Assembly: GCA_000818945.1 (NCBI GenBank)
Contig: KN805421.1
Span: forward strand, 68,842 to 132,841
Length of the DNA stretch: 64,000 bases
DNA from: Schizochytrium sp. CCTCC M209059
Lineage: Eukaryota > Sar > Bigyra > Thraustochytrida > Thraustochytriidae
Reading direction: 5' to 3'
In this document: positions 26,844 through 37,069 of the stretch, piece by piece
Position numbering within the stretch: position 1 is the stretch's first letter
Layout of the letters: every line of letters starts with the position of its first letter
Position numbers and translations under genes: made by a program
Notes under the pieces: model-generated
Databases searched by the model: none
What the model was told of the DNA's origin: nothing
The model's input: the letters and a program-made list of their open reading frames with translations, nothing else

Positions 26844-27260
26844 GAGAATGTGAAAATTGTTTTCCAGCTCGTGTTGGCCTCACATCACTCATCCTGTGAA
26901 TAACAACAAAAGAATTTGCTTCAGCTCTCCTCTTCTTCTTGGAATGGCAAGGCCCGGTCAAGCATTGGTTCAAGCCATTGCAAAAAGATGACAAGAGTGT
27001 TTTGTTCGAAAAGCGAAACGAGCACATCGTTTTCGTTGATGTCGCGTCTGAGCCAACGCCTCAATTCGCATTTGCAGGCTAGAGTTTGCTCTTTCTCTTG
27101 GCAGCGGGAAGGAATGAACTTTTGGTAGAGCATACTTTCATTAAGGGTAGCAGACTTTGTTGAAAGGGTCCTGCATTCTATTCTTCTCGTGTCGTGCGCG
27201 ACCATCAACAAAGAGGCAAGCAAGCGCAAACTCGAGCGGAGACGAAGCAGAAGATTCACA
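26844..27260. other. Intergenic region before ketoacyl synthase gene
   Basis: About 420 bases, moderately AT-rich. The frame of the downstream gene is open back to a GTG at 27189 but contains no upstream ATG. Nothing else is supported. Confidence 0.5.
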
Positions 27261-28589
27261 ATGCGGCGCGTTGTGGTGACAGGCGCAGGCCTGGTGACGC
27301 CTCTGGGCGTGGGCGTCCGCGAGTCGTGGTCGGCGCTGCTCGAAGGACAAAGCGCCGTGCAAAGCCTGCGCTTCGATCTGGACGATGCCGACAGCAAGGG
27401 CGCCGAGCTGGCCAGTTTGCTGCCCTGCAAGGTGGGCGCCAGGGTCCCCGCAGAGCAATTTGCCGCGGCCAAAGAAGCCGTGCTCACCAACAAGCGCGCG
27501 CAGGACCCTGGGTGCATTGCGATGGCCATGTGCGCAGCTGCCGAGGCCGTGCGCGAAGCCGGGATCCACGACTTGCTGCACGATGGCAAAATTGACCCAA
27601 CGCGGGCCGGCGTCTGCATCGGATCCGGCATCGGCGCCTCGGTGCAAGAAGTTTCGGCCGCTCACGATCTGTTGCAGGATCCAAAGCGAGGCCTGCGTCG
27701 TCTCAGTCCTTACTTTGTGCCGCGACTACTCATTAACCTAGCTGCTGGACATATTTCCATCGCGCACAATCTACAGGGCCCGAATCACAGCTGCGTCACC
27801 GCCTGTGCGAGTGGAGCGCACTCGATAGGAGATGCTTCGCGCTTCATCATGTTCGGCGATGCTGACGTCATGGTTGCGGGAGGCACCGAGTCCTCGGTCA
27901 ATCCTTTATCAATTGCTGGCTTTTCCCGCCTCAAGGCGCTCTCCACCAAGTTCAACGATACTCCCTCACTTGCCTCGCGCCCCTTCGACAAGGACCGCGA
28001 TGGCTTTGTAATGGGCGAAGGCGCTGGTGTCGTGGTGCTGGAAGAGCTCGAGCACGCACGGAAGCGTGGTGCTCCCATTCTTGCTGAAATTACTGGCTAT
28101 GGTCTTTCCGGCGATGCCTTCCACCTCACAGCGCCTGCCGAGGACGGTTCCGGGGCCAAAAATTGCATCAAGGCCGCTTTGCGGAATGCCAAGCTTAACG
28201 CTGCAGATATCGATTATATCAACGCTCACGCCACCTCCACTCCTTTGGGTGATACTGTCGAGGCCCAGGCTGTGGCGCAGGTCATTGGCGCGGCTTCGGG
28301 CAGGCCAGATGACCTTTCCCGTGCGGCGCTTTCCTCGACAAAGGGTGCCATTGGGCACCTTCTCGGTGCAGCGGGGGCTGTCGAGGCGATCTTTGCCATG
28401 CTCAGTCTGCGTGATCAGGTTGTCCCGCCTACCGCAAATCTCGAGAATCCTGACCTGCCTGCCTTTGTCATGGAGAGTCTTGACCTCGTCGCTAAAACGG
28501 CGCAAGAGCGCAAGCTCCGCCACACCATGTCCAACTCCTTTGGCTTCGGCGGCACAAACACATCGCTTGTGTTTTCTCCGGCACCCTGA
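27261..28589 (+). CDS. Beta-ketoacyl-ACP synthase (KAS I/II, FabF type)
   Basis: 442-residue stand-alone condensing enzyme that elongates acyl-ACP with malonyl-ACP. The catalytic triad is intact: C182 in TACASGAH, H323 in NAHATSTPLGD, and H366 with supporting K361 in STKGAIGHLLGAAG. The C-terminal NSFGFGGTN glycine loop is present. Length is normal for FabF and for the mitochondrial homologue OXSM. The frame is open 24 codons upstream through a basic segment, but only from a GTG, so ATG 27261 is the start and no long transit peptide is evident. A role in mitochondrial type II fatty acid or lipoate synthesis is an inference. Confidence 0.95.
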   Translation: MRRVVVTGAGLVTPLGVGVRESWSALLEGQSAVQSLRFDLDDADSKGAELASLLPCKVGARVPAEQFAAAKEAVLTNKRAQDPGCIAMAMCAAAEAVREAGIHDLLHDGKIDPTRAGVCIGSGIGASVQEVSAAHDLLQDPKRGLRRLSPYFVPRLLINLAAGHISIAHNLQGPNHSCVTACASGAHSIGDASRFIMFGDADVMVAGGTESSVNPLSIAGFSRLKALSTKFNDTPSLASRPFDKDRDGFVMGEGAGVVVLEELEHARKRGAPILAEITGYGLSGDAFHLTAPAEDGSGAKNCIKAALRNAKLNAADIDYINAHATSTPLGDTVEAQAVAQVIGAASGRPDDLSRAALSSTKGAIGHLLGAAGAVEAIFAMLSLRDQVVPPTANLENPDLPAFVMESLDLVAKTAQERKLRHTMSNSFGFGGTNTSLVFSPAP

Positions 28590-29664
28590 CTCATCGTACG
28601 TCACTGTGGTTTGAAAGAGCTACACGAAGACAATATGAACTTATCTTATGACAATGGGAGCGCACGCTTTATCGAGGCCCCTCAAAACTGATGCATGCAT
28701 GTATGCATGTGAAGGGGAGGCTTGCCTCTTGCTTCGGGCCATGAAGAGCCTTCTCATATTCAGAAAGCAAGCACGCAATTTCTCGTCTTCTTCCAGGCCT
28801 AGAATTGGGTCATGGCCCTTGCTTGGCCTACTCCTAGCCCAGATGATGCGAATCTTTTTTCAACAACACCAAAGAAAACAAAAACATAAAAAGGACATGA
28901 GGCGCAGGCGTTCTCGCCCCGCCCAGACAAGCCATGCTTGGGCGCATGTGCGAGTGTGTATTCGCCCGCTTGCACACGTGTCAAGCACCTGGCCATCAGT
29001 AGCTTTCACGACTTAGACGGATTCATTCCAGGCCTCGACAAACCCCTTCCTTACTACTACTTACTACCCAAATACCGAGTCAGCTAATAAGGTGACATAA
29101 GTGAGCAAACGGCTAGCGCAAAGTTTGGTGTCCGTTTGATTGCGAACGTTTCATGCGACAGGTAAGGGCCAGCTAGGCAAAACTATATATCTATGCGTTG
29201 AGTTCGACACAATCAGCGTCGCTAGTAGCAAGGACCCTCTAAATAGAGCGACGGCAGGGCTTTAAGAAGTAATGTAAGGCAGCGGTGCCATGCGCTACAA
29301 GCAAGAAGGGGTGCGTGGAGAAGAAGGAGCGATACAAGCAAGCTGGCTGGCAAGCAAGCAAGCAAGTGGGCAAGTAGATAAAGCAAACCCAATCGATCAA
29401 GCGGTGAGCGCGCAACGAGAACGCAAGCAACAGGTGAGGCGGCGGGCACGCTTTGCGCGCGACGCGAGGACCTGCGGCAAGAGTCTCGCTCGCGCAAGCT
29501 CGAGTCTACGTTTGTGTCCAGCCGCGGTCGGCAAACGGTCTGCAAGAAGAGAAAAGAGACACACAGAGCGAGAGAGAGAAAGAGAGAGAGGAGGCGGCAC
29601 AACGCGCCCAGTCAGGTAGACAACCAAGTCTTTGCGCGAATCGTAAACGGGAAAAGAAAACAAA
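28590..29664. promoter_or_regulatory. Intergenic/upstream region of UNC119 gene
   Basis: About 1.07 kb. It shows an ACTACTACTTACTACCC motif near 29055-29070, similar to one at 18099-18112. A purine tract and GAGA repeats (29565-29595) lie close to the UNC119 start, and an (AAGC)n patch lies around 29335-29365. No gene supported. Confidence 0.45.
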
Positions 29665-30411
29665 ATGGTCAAGAACAAGTCCGTGACTCCGGAGGACGTG
29701 CTCCGGTTCAAGGAGCCTACCAAGGGCTTTTTGTGCCCGCTGAGCGCCAACACCTACGGTATTGAGTTCCTTAGCTTTACCATCAAGGATTACGACACGA
29801 AGCGGACGATCTTTGACATCTCTCGCGAGAATGCCGCAGCAGCGCCCGCCGTGACGGCGAGCGCCCTGGCAAACCTGAGCGAGGACAGCTACCGCAAGAT
29901 TCGCTACAACTTTAGCGAGGATGTCCTCCGGACGCCCACCATCTCGACCACGCTCACGTTTGGCGTCGGCGATCACGAAGTCGAGGACTTTCGAATGATT
30001 GAGCGCCACTACTTTCGCGACAGGCTTGTCAAGAGCTACGACTTCAACTTTGGGTTTTGCATCCCGTGCAGCACAAACACCTGGGAGGCAGTGTACGCCG
30101 TCCCGCTACTGGACGACAAGCTCATCGAAGAGATGGTTGCCAACCCCTTTGAGACGCGGTCCGACAGCTTTTATTTTGTCAACGGGGAGCTTATCATGCA
30201 CAACAAGGCAGACTACAACTACTGCGGCGAACCGGCCGAGGCAAAGCCGACTCCAGGCACTCCACGTGCAGGCGCCAAGGCCGGCTCGAAGCAGGCGCAG
30301 GGCAACCCGGGTATGAAGTACGCAGCCAAAATGTCTGCAACTGCTCCCGGCAAAAACGCGCAGGCGCAAATCCCTGCACAGGCAAAGGCCGGGGCCAAGG
30401 CATCCTTTTAG
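29665..30411 (+). CDS. UNC119: UNC119 / GMP-PDE-delta-like lipid-binding chaperone
   Basis: 248 residues. The region about 7-195 matches the UNC119/PDE6-delta immunoglobulin-like fold. Visible conserved stretches are 'VTPEDVLRF', 'YGIEFLSFTIKDYDTKRTIFDI', 'IRYNFSEDVLRTPTISTTLTFGVG', 'MIERHYFRDRLVKSYDFNFGFCIPCSTNTWE' and 'FYFVNGELIMHNKADYNY'. UNC119 binds myristoylated N-termini and delivers cargo to cilia with ARL3. The C-terminal 55 residues are an Ala/Lys-rich, family-atypical tail. A myristoylation-type EF-hand protein encoded at 54667-55329 is the sort of cargo UNC119 carries, although the genes are unlinked. Confidence 0.95.
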   Translation: MVKNKSVTPEDVLRFKEPTKGFLCPLSANTYGIEFLSFTIKDYDTKRTIFDISRENAAAAPAVTASALANLSEDSYRKIRYNFSEDVLRTPTISTTLTFGVGDHEVEDFRMIERHYFRDRLVKSYDFNFGFCIPCSTNTWEAVYAVPLLDDKLIEEMVANPFETRSDSFYFVNGELIMHNKADYNYCGEPAEAKPTPGTPRAGAKAGSKQAQGNPGMKYAAKMSATAPGKNAQAQIPAQAKAGAKASF

Positions 30412-30709
30412 GCACGACGCGGTAGCTCCGCGTCGCGTGACATAGGATGATCAATGGTTGACCCACACTCATGGCGCCACTTGTCCTCACATCTCCAAAG
30501 TCTTGGGGGCATGAGGCAAGCCCAGCCGCTGGCACGCATGGATGGCTTGAGAGATGGCTCTTCACATGCTTTTTCTTCCGCACTTTAAAAACTGTCCTTT
30601 GTAGAGGCTTATGCCACGGCTGTGTATAAAACGGGATATGTGACTCTCCGAGCGCAGCCCGTCCCCATGGGTATGTACTATCCATTACATTCCTTTTTAA
30701 CCCCCTTTA

Positions 30710-33193
30710 CTAGATTTTCTGTTCCTTGGTAGAGCCCGTCGGAGTGGGCGAGTGCGTAAACTGCAGAGCAGCTTCATGTTCGAGCGCTAGACATCGAGGT
30801 GCGAGCGCCACGGCTTGCGCATCAATTGTGAGCCCGGTTTTTCCGTCAAAAGAGATCGCTTTGCTTGCTGCTCCGAGACCGTGCCACCAAGCAAAGCTCG
30901 CATCCGAGTCACCCCTTTGCTGGAATGTCTTGGTGCCTTGAAGGGCATTGAGCGATTTCTGCGTGCAAGATATTGCCCTAGGAATGACTTGCGCACATCG
31001 CTCAGACCACTTTTGCCCTACGACAACGTGGCCCAAAGGAACTTTGCCAATGCTCTTCTTCAACAGCTTGCCTTGGAGTCCTTGCGCGGCCCATCGCTGG
31101 ACCTTGTCAGTGCAGCTGTGACGCTCGCCTTCTCGGTACACAGCGCAAGCCGTTCCTGCTCCTCCTTTGCAGCTCGGAGTGCATGGGTCGAGACTCAGCG
31201 AACTGGCGGACCCGCACGGCGCCATACTTGTAAAGAGGTGGAAAATGATCCCAGGACGGAGCTTGAAATCGCATTCACTTTGTGTGCCACTGCAATCACG
31301 AGGCTCTGTGCATTGTAGAATGCACGCTTGCTGTCTTTCTTGTTCCGTGTCTTGTCCTTCCTTGTCCTCAGCCTTCACGGAACATCGAGATTGTGCAACG
31401 GCAAGCGCAAGATGCGAAGCGAGGTACTTGCGGAATCCCCGCCGCGCCAAGGCTTCGGCGTGCGAATCTTTGACGCGATCCCCAAAATGGTCCGAGGCGA
31501 CAAGTCTCGCATCTACAAATCGAGTGCCAACACCCAGTGAGACCAGAGTAAGTCTGCTATCTCTTTGCTGTACAATGCCCGCAAGCACGGATCGCCCCAA
31601 CGTGGTTTGCGCGTGCCCGGGGCACACAGACGTGTACGCTTCGACACAAATTGAGGCCACCTCGTCAGCCAGAGAATCTGGAGGCCAAGTGCTAGACTGA
31701 TCCAGATCTCGGAAGAATATGCGCGATGGACGGAGGAGCTCTTCGACGCGTGCTTGCAAGTCTTGATCCATCGCGCCCCTTGATGGGATCCCGAGTCGAG
31801 CCTGCTGACGCGGGCGTAGAAGCCTTTCCAAGCCGTTTTCTGACAAGCTCGTGGAAATAGGATTTCCGTGAAGCCAGACGGTATGCAAGGCGAGCGCGCG
31901 CTCTGCGGCTTGGGTCAATACGCGCAACCCCTGGTCCGTGATGCGATTGTAGTCCAGATGGAGCTCTGCAAGGTGCGAAGCTTCCGATACGTCTGAGAGC
32001 GCCTCCGCAATAAGCATGAAGCCTTCGTCGTCGAGCCCGTTTGAGCCGATATCAATACTCTGGAGTCGGTTCTGTCGTATAAGTCTCGCGCAACATGTCG
32101 CCCAATGAAGTCCGGGTTCGTTGCTGTACAGTTCAACGATGCGAATGGTCTTTGCGTAGCTGCTTGAGCTCACAAGCGCATCGGCGAGCGCTTCAGCGCC
32201 GCGAGCCCCAATGCCAGCCTTTGCAAGACCAAGAAGGTACAAACTTGAGGGTGCTTTCACATGGGGGAGACGTAGATGTTGTGCCACAATGCACGCGCCA
32301 ATATCTCCAAGCTCGCGCTGATTGAGCGATCGCATCGCGTCCGGGTCCTCTGCCGCGGCTCGAAGCGCATTTACGGCCAAGAGACCTTCAAGTTCCTGCT
32401 TTACCTCCGTAGAAACTCGCCGATTGCCAGAGAGCAAGATACTACACAAATTTGGCGAGCTTTGGGCCAGGGTCACGAGCTTGGAGGCCAACGTATCGTT
32501 TATATCATTGCGACTGAGATCGAGCTTTCGAGTTTTTCCAGCCAACGCTTGCACACACACCAATTCAATGTCTTTGCTGTGTTGTGCAGCGCATCCAATC
32601 CCGAGACGACTCAAGACGACTTCTTCATGAGGCGCTGGGGCGCTTTCAAAAGCGTCACGAATCGCGCTCAATGTTTTCTCAAGACGTTGCAGAGCCTTTG
32701 TCGCTCGCGCTTCACGCAAGATGGAGAGGTCTTTGGTGATTGTTTGGTTCGAGGCTCCAACTCTCCGAAGTCTCAGTTCGAGTTCTCCTTGCTCAGTGCC
32801 GAGGCGGGGAACACGTCCACATTCGCAAGTCGCGAGGCGGTCCATCAGAGTAGACATTTCTGAACAAACGTTGGTTTGCATCATCTTCAGTTTAGCTGTG
32901 AACCTCACCACGTGCGGTCGCTTTGACGCTCCGCGCATTTTCTTGGGCGCTACGTAATGCACCTCCAATCGGCACAGCGCCGCGCCGCAGCTGGTATGGC
33001 AAACCTCCGCCACGCCCTGGCGGTCTTCAGTCATCCGAGCCTCGAGCGGGACATGTCCTTTTTCAACAAGCTGGTCCACGAGCTCCCAGACCTCGCGGGC
33101 GTCCCGGGGCGGAGTCGCGTCCTCGCCCGGCGCCTCCCCGAGCACGAGGACCACGTCTTCGTCCGTGGCCCCGGCTTTCGTCTTGGCGCTCAT
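30710..33193 (-). CDS. Leucine-rich-repeat protein fused to ADAT1-like tRNA adenosine deaminase
   Basis: 827 residues from the ATG of MSAKTKAG. The first 220 residues include a helical region. About 220-490 are RNase-inhibitor-type leucine-rich repeats (LDLSRNDIND, LHLDYNRITDQGLRVLTQAAERAL, VWLHGNPIS). From about 525 there is an adenosine-deaminase/editase domain: HAE near 578 (zinc His and proton-shuttle Glu), SMAPCG near 655-660 (zinc Cys), HSCTDK near 692 (second zinc Cys), then WAAQGLQGKLL, all matching ADAT1. ADAT1 converts A37 to inosine in tRNA-Ala. The LRR extension is not part of standard ADAT1. An upstream extension of 52 codons overlaps (GCGA)n/(GAAG)n repeats and is rejected. The 3' end converges with UNC119. 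Confidence 0.85.
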   Translation of the reverse strand: MSAKTKAGATDEDVVLVLGEAPGEDATPPRDAREVWELVDQLVEKGHVPLEARMTEDRQGVAEVCHTSCGAALCRLEVHYVAPKKMRGASKRPHVVRFTAKLKMMQTNVCSEMSTLMDRLATCECGRVPRLGTEQGELELRLRRVGASNQTITKDLSILREARATKALQRLEKTLSAIRDAFESAPAPHEEVVLSRLGIGCAAQHSKDIELVCVQALAGKTRKLDLSRNDINDTLASKLVTLAQSSPNLCSILLSGNRRVSTEVKQELEGLLAVNALRAAAEDPDAMRSLNQRELGDIGACIVAQHLRLPHVKAPSSLYLLGLAKAGIGARGAEALADALVSSSSYAKTIRIVELYSNEPGLHWATCCARLIRQNRLQSIDIGSNGLDDEGFMLIAEALSDVSEASHLAELHLDYNRITDQGLRVLTQAAERALALHTVWLHGNPISTSLSENGLERLLRPRQQARLGIPSRGAMDQDLQARVEELLRPSRIFFRDLDQSSTWPPDSLADEVASICVEAYTSVCPGHAQTTLGRSVLAGIVQQRDSRLTLVSLGVGTRFVDARLVASDHFGDRVKDSHAEALARRGFRKYLASHLALAVAQSRCSVKAEDKEGQDTEQERQQACILQCTEPRDCSGTQSECDFKLRPGIIFHLFTSMAPCGSASSLSLDPCTPSCKGGAGTACAVYREGERHSCTDKVQRWAAQGLQGKLLKKSIGKVPLGHVVVGQKWSERCAQVIPRAISCTQKSLNALQGTKTFQQRGDSDASFAWWHGLGAASKAISFDGKTGLTIDAQAVALAPRCLALEHEAALQFTHSPTPTGSTKEQKI

Positions 33194-33608
33194 GACCCGA
33201 CCTGCCAAGCTGCGCAGAGAGCGAGCGAGCGAGCGAGCGTGCGCGAGAGAGATGAAGGAAGGAAGGAAGGAAGGGAGAGAGCTGGGCGACTGCAGGCCGG
33301 GCGGTCCTGGCACCAAGAAAGCCAAGTTGGCCGCCGTCGTGCCCGGCACTAGCGTTCTGCTGGGTCGCGCTCTCTACACGGCATGCGATGCGTGCATGCA
33401 TGCATGCATGCATGCATGTATGGAAGCAGCAGACCTCGATCAGGCGGTTCAAAACCAATTTGGCTGACGTCGCGCAGAATCTTGTGCTGCAGCTCGCGCG
33501 TGGCGGACACGCGCAAGAGGTGACTCAGCGTCGTCTCCCAAGTCGACGAAGAAGTCGCTCTTCGACCTCGGTAGGAGGCTGTCGACCGCGACGAGCGTTG
33601 AAAGGAGC
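33194..33608. promoter_or_regulatory. Divergent region between deaminase fusion and small spliced gene
   Basis: About 415 bases containing (GCGA)n at 33221-33239, (GAAG)n near 33256-33274 and (GCAT)n at 33393-33418. Sequence after 33420 reads like protein in two frames, but an in-frame TGA at 33465 interrupts the frame leading into the downstream gene. Part of its 5' coding region or another exon may lie here. Confidence 0.4.
33393..33418. repeat. (GCAT)n microsatellite
   Basis: About six GCAT units, the same motif as at 3745-3764, sitting two bases before an ATG at 33420. Confidence 0.9.
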
Positions 33609-34113
33609 ATGGAGACCACCTCCTTGGAACGCTGCGTCGAGGGCCAGTCTTCGACGGAGGTGCTGGAGACGCGCAGAAACGCGCTGGCGAAGGCCGACCG
33701 CGTGTTGGCGCGGACGCGACAGGCGCTGCAGGAGGTATGTTTCATTATTATTTTTGAGAAAATTAATCGCAGAGCTGATCTGAGCCATGCGCGCTCGCAA
33801 TGAATGCTCACAATACCTGAATCGATCTTTCTCCATTTACAAACATGCTTGTCGGACGCAGCGGCTCACACATCAGGAGGACGCTCTCGTGGAAGTCGAC
33901 CTCGAGCTTTCCATCGCAGAGCACAACGTGCTCATGCGCAGCGTGCACGGCTTTGACGACATGCAAAAGGAATTTGAGGGCTTGCGAGGTGGGTTTCGGG
34001 CCTCCCTTCATGCCCTCAAGCTCCGCACACAGGTCGCCGAAGCCCAGGACCCCTCGCCTGCGCCAGGTCCGGTAGGCACACAGCATGCCGCAATCGAATC
34101 AACGAATTCGTAG
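33609..34113 (+). CDS. Small helical protein encoded by two exons
   Basis: Exon 1 (33609-33734, METTSLERCVEG...TRQALQE) ends exactly at a GTATGT donor. An intron of 127 bases (33735-33861) ends at GGACGCAG. Exon 2 (33862-34113, RLTHQEDALVEVD...) continues in phase 0 to a TAG. The joined product has 125 residues and is mostly amphipathic helix, with heptads in both exons, reminiscent in size and style of small coiled-coil subunits of trafficking complexes, but I recognise no family. The coding frame is also open and protein-like upstream to about 33468 (..SPKSTKKSLFDLGRRLSTATSV..), so the true 5' end may be in another exon. Boundaries are inferred from consensus sites. Confidence 0.5.
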
Positions 34114-35096
34114 TAGTCTCAGGGCCGAGGACAGCCAAAGCGCGAAACGGACCGTCGACAGGGCTCCCTGGGCCCCTAAAAGAGATCCGTTGAGTCTGTT
34201 CGCGGACTTGGACGTGGACTCCGGACTCGAACACTCGAACACTCAAATTTCGACTTTCACGTGGCTGTTTGAATGGATGGCGGTGACTGCTAGCTGGCTA
34301 GCTGACCAGGGGCTGCAGGTTGGTAGGCGGCCGCGACCCCAGCGCAAGTCCGATGGAACGTGTCCTGGCACTGGAGTCGACCTGACTTTATTCTATCTGA
34401 CTGAAGCCACTCCGACTCATGAGTAGCAGCAGCAGCAGCCGCAGATAGCTCGAGGTGGCCGGCCATGCAAAGACCAGAAAGCGAGGACTCTCAAGTCTCC
34501 TCTCTCAGGTGCCCTCCTCTGAATGGAAAGCACCAAGGGGAAAGGGAGGAGCTGTGGCGATCGGTTGCTCTGTTTACTTTGAGCATTGGAAAGGCAAAAT
34601 TCCGCAGAATGCGCGATGACTTTTTTTTTTCAAGCCAGCGCGCGCTCAGAGCGGTTACGATCTCATGAAGCCTTGCTTTTCAATAACTTCATTTTCTTTC
34701 CTATGATGACAATGCCTACAGGCGGACTCTCCTCTTCCCCAACACACTAAGTCAACCTTTATTGTGAGTCGCGAGTAGCGAGGGCGTGGGGACAACTATT
34801 TTGCGGACTCAGGGTGGCGCCTCTGTCCAAAGGGAAGGAAGGAAGGAAGAAAGGAAGGAAGGTTGTCTCGGTGCGTGTCGTCGTCATTCTCCAAACTGAT
34901 TCTTCGGGGACGAGGTGCGCGATTATCGGAAGGGCACCTGCGTCTGTCAACCCATCTTTACATTCGAGGCGCTGCGCATTTACGCGATCGCGCTGGTCGG
35001 CCTGTCAACCAGCGTGCTGGCGACGCGCAGAGCGCGTCGCACTCGCAAAAAGCAAGCAGCACCTTGTTTGACCCCCTCCTCGAGAGCGCAAGCGCA
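34114..35096. other. Intergenic/upstream region of ammonium transporter gene
   Basis: About 980 bases. It contains a TAGCTGGCTAGCT patch near 34291-34303, a short (CAG)n run near 34425-34440, a T-run at 34620 and (GGAA)n at 34831-34862. The transporter's frame is open back to a TTG at 34863 but without an ATG. No gene supported. Confidence 0.5.
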
Positions 35097-36482
35097 ATGG
35101 CCAATTCGATAAGGGAGTGCACCGCTCTCGCCATCAGCGAAGTTGGCCTGATGCTCAACACAATCTTTCTCTTCTGGATGCAGCTTGAATTTGTTGTCTT
35201 GTATGCAGGTTTGGCGAGAAGCGTAGATCGAGTGCACATTTACGCCAAGGCTGCAAGTAACATTGCCGTCGGCGCTATCGCGTGGTGGGCATTTTCTTGG
35301 GATTTATATCAGAATGGTCAGCTCGAAGGCGTGACGCTCCACGACCATGCGCGTGGTATTGCATGGCTTCATGATTTTGCTCTCTTTGGAACAACGTTGG
35401 CCATCTTTTTAGGAGCGACGGGATCGAGAGTTCCTCCCAAAGCACATTTGCTCTTTATTGTTCTTATCATAGCGCTCGCGCGCGGCGTAATACACGCCAC
35501 GCGGTTCTCGGACGGCTTTTTGACAGGCCTGGGTTTTCGTGATGCAAACGGGGCCGCCGGTATTCATTTTTTCGGAGGTACCATTAGTCTTGTGTGGGCT
35601 TCCCACCTCGGTCTGAGGATCGGAAACACGGCCAATCGCGCACCAAGATATGGGAACCTTACGCGGGAGGAGCTTTCTGCAGTTCGCAGTCTTTATTCTA
35701 GGGATCATCGTGGCCCAATTGCCAGTCTCATGGGTTTACACGTGTCATGGACTGCTGCAACGACAGGAGACATAATGGCAACAAACCCGGCCGCAGCTGG
35801 ACTAGTGGCCTTTCACACAATCCTTGGCGCGTCCATAGCCGGATGCGTGGGAATGCTGGCGTCCCGTGTAGTACGGGGACACGTTTACGCGACAACCACG
35901 TTTATGGCGGCTCTTACCGGAATCTTGGCGATCTCCGGTGGAACTCATCTCATTGCGACGCGGGACGTTGTTGTGACTGCAACCATTGCCCCTTTTCTCG
36001 TTCTTTATCTTCATTCCTGGTTGATGCGCCAAACATGTATCGAAGATGTCGGCGGGATAATCTCGGTTCACTTGGTTGGTGGTTTCGTCGGAACGCTTCT
36101 TCCGGGGCTTCTTGCTAAGCCAACAGAATCCGTTTGCTTGAGCATAGACACGGAGGCAAGTCTAATCAAGGAGGGCAGCTTTGCGTTTCTGGGCGCACAA
36201 CTTGCGGGTCTTTCCTTCATTGGACTGTGCGCTGCGCTTCCAACGCTTTTATTCATCTTTCTATGCCGTAGGTTCGGCATTTTGCTTCACTTCAAGCCAA
36301 TCCGAGAGGCTGTTGGTCAAGATATTTTTTGTCACGGAGCCTCTGTTTTTTCTGCGCTTAACCTTAAACGCGTGACGCTTGAGGTATTGCATAAAGCTCT
36401 CACGGAAAGCATGGTTTCCACGCATCTGCACTCGATATCCTCGACCGGTATGACAGGAGTAGCTCCGAGAGCAGCGCACTGA
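35097..36482 (+). CDS. Ammonium transporter (Amt/Mep/Rh family), divergent
   Basis: 461 residues with about 11 hydrophobic spans. The Amt signature is recognisable: D149 and H157 in DANGAAGIHFFGG (equivalents of AmtB D160 and H168) and H325 in ISVHLVGGFVGTLLPG (AmtB H318). The twin-His pore pair is thus kept. TM1 lacks the usual PGLA/FYGGLVR form, showing instead LEFVVLYAGLARSVD, and TM5-TM8 spacing differs slightly from AmtB (168 residues between the two His, versus 150). The mechanism is ammonium-gated uptake across the plasma membrane. The start at MANSIRECT is the first ATG of the frame. Confidence 0.9.
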   Translation: MANSIRECTALAISEVGLMLNTIFLFWMQLEFVVLYAGLARSVDRVHIYAKAASNIAVGAIAWWAFSWDLYQNGQLEGVTLHDHARGIAWLHDFALFGTTLAIFLGATGSRVPPKAHLLFIVLIIALARGVIHATRFSDGFLTGLGFRDANGAAGIHFFGGTISLVWASHLGLRIGNTANRAPRYGNLTREELSAVRSLYSRDHRGPIASLMGLHVSWTAATTGDIMATNPAAAGLVAFHTILGASIAGCVGMLASRVVRGHVYATTTFMAALTGILAISGGTHLIATRDVVVTATIAPFLVLYLHSWLMRQTCIEDVGGIISVHLVGGFVGTLLPGLLAKPTESVCLSIDTEASLIKEGSFAFLGAQLAGLSFIGLCAALPTLLFIFLCRRFGILLHFKPIREAVGQDIFCHGASVFSALNLKRVTLEVLHKALTESMVSTHLHSISSTGMTGVAPRAAH

Positions 36483-36886
36483 TCCTAGTGTATGGCCAGA
36501 TGCTAACGCTGTTCAGATTAACTAGACCACCTAGCCCAAGCTTAAAAGTCCCAAAGTCTGGCTGGATTTCTCAATGTACATTTTTGTTTTTTGTTTTTTT
36601 CGACGCCTGCTCTTTGCGCCTACGGTCTAACTGTAAGTTCATCTCTTGTGCTTGATGATGACTGACTGACTTCAATCACCAGCTTTCTCGCCACCCGAAT
36701 CGAGGCTTGGGTGACCACTGCGTCAATATATGCAGTCACGTGAAAAAAAGCAAAGCAGAAAGGTTGTCATTTCATTCTCTTTGTCCAACCAAGTATAAAG
36801 GCTCGCACACCTTTCCGTTCACAAGAATATAACTACGGGCGGTGTGTACTAAACTATTCTCTCAACCTCGAGTCTCGCGATTTCGC

Positions 36887-36925
36887 GAGGCGAGACGAGG
36901 CGAGGTAAGGCGAGGCGAGGCGAGG
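36887..36925. repeat. (GCGAG)n pentanucleotide repeat
   Basis: Imperfect run of GCGAG units. The same pentamer, or its reverse complement, occurs at 50475-50514 and 59570-59601. Confidence 0.85.
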
Positions 36926-37069
36926 GAAGCGCGGCAAGGAAGACGCGCGCACTGGAGCTTGCGCGTGTGCGGTCCTCACTCGCTTGCTCGCGCTGCGAGC
37001 TCAAGAGCTGCTCTTTGGAACAACCTGTACTATCAAAAACAAAAAAAGCGAACCACAGGGGCGGCGTGG

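Noticed and set aside
27189..27260. 24-codon N-terminal extension of the ketoacyl synthase
   Set aside because: Starts with GTG, unlikely for a eukaryotic nuclear gene. Its basic character resembles a presequence, so an upstream spliced exon remains possible.
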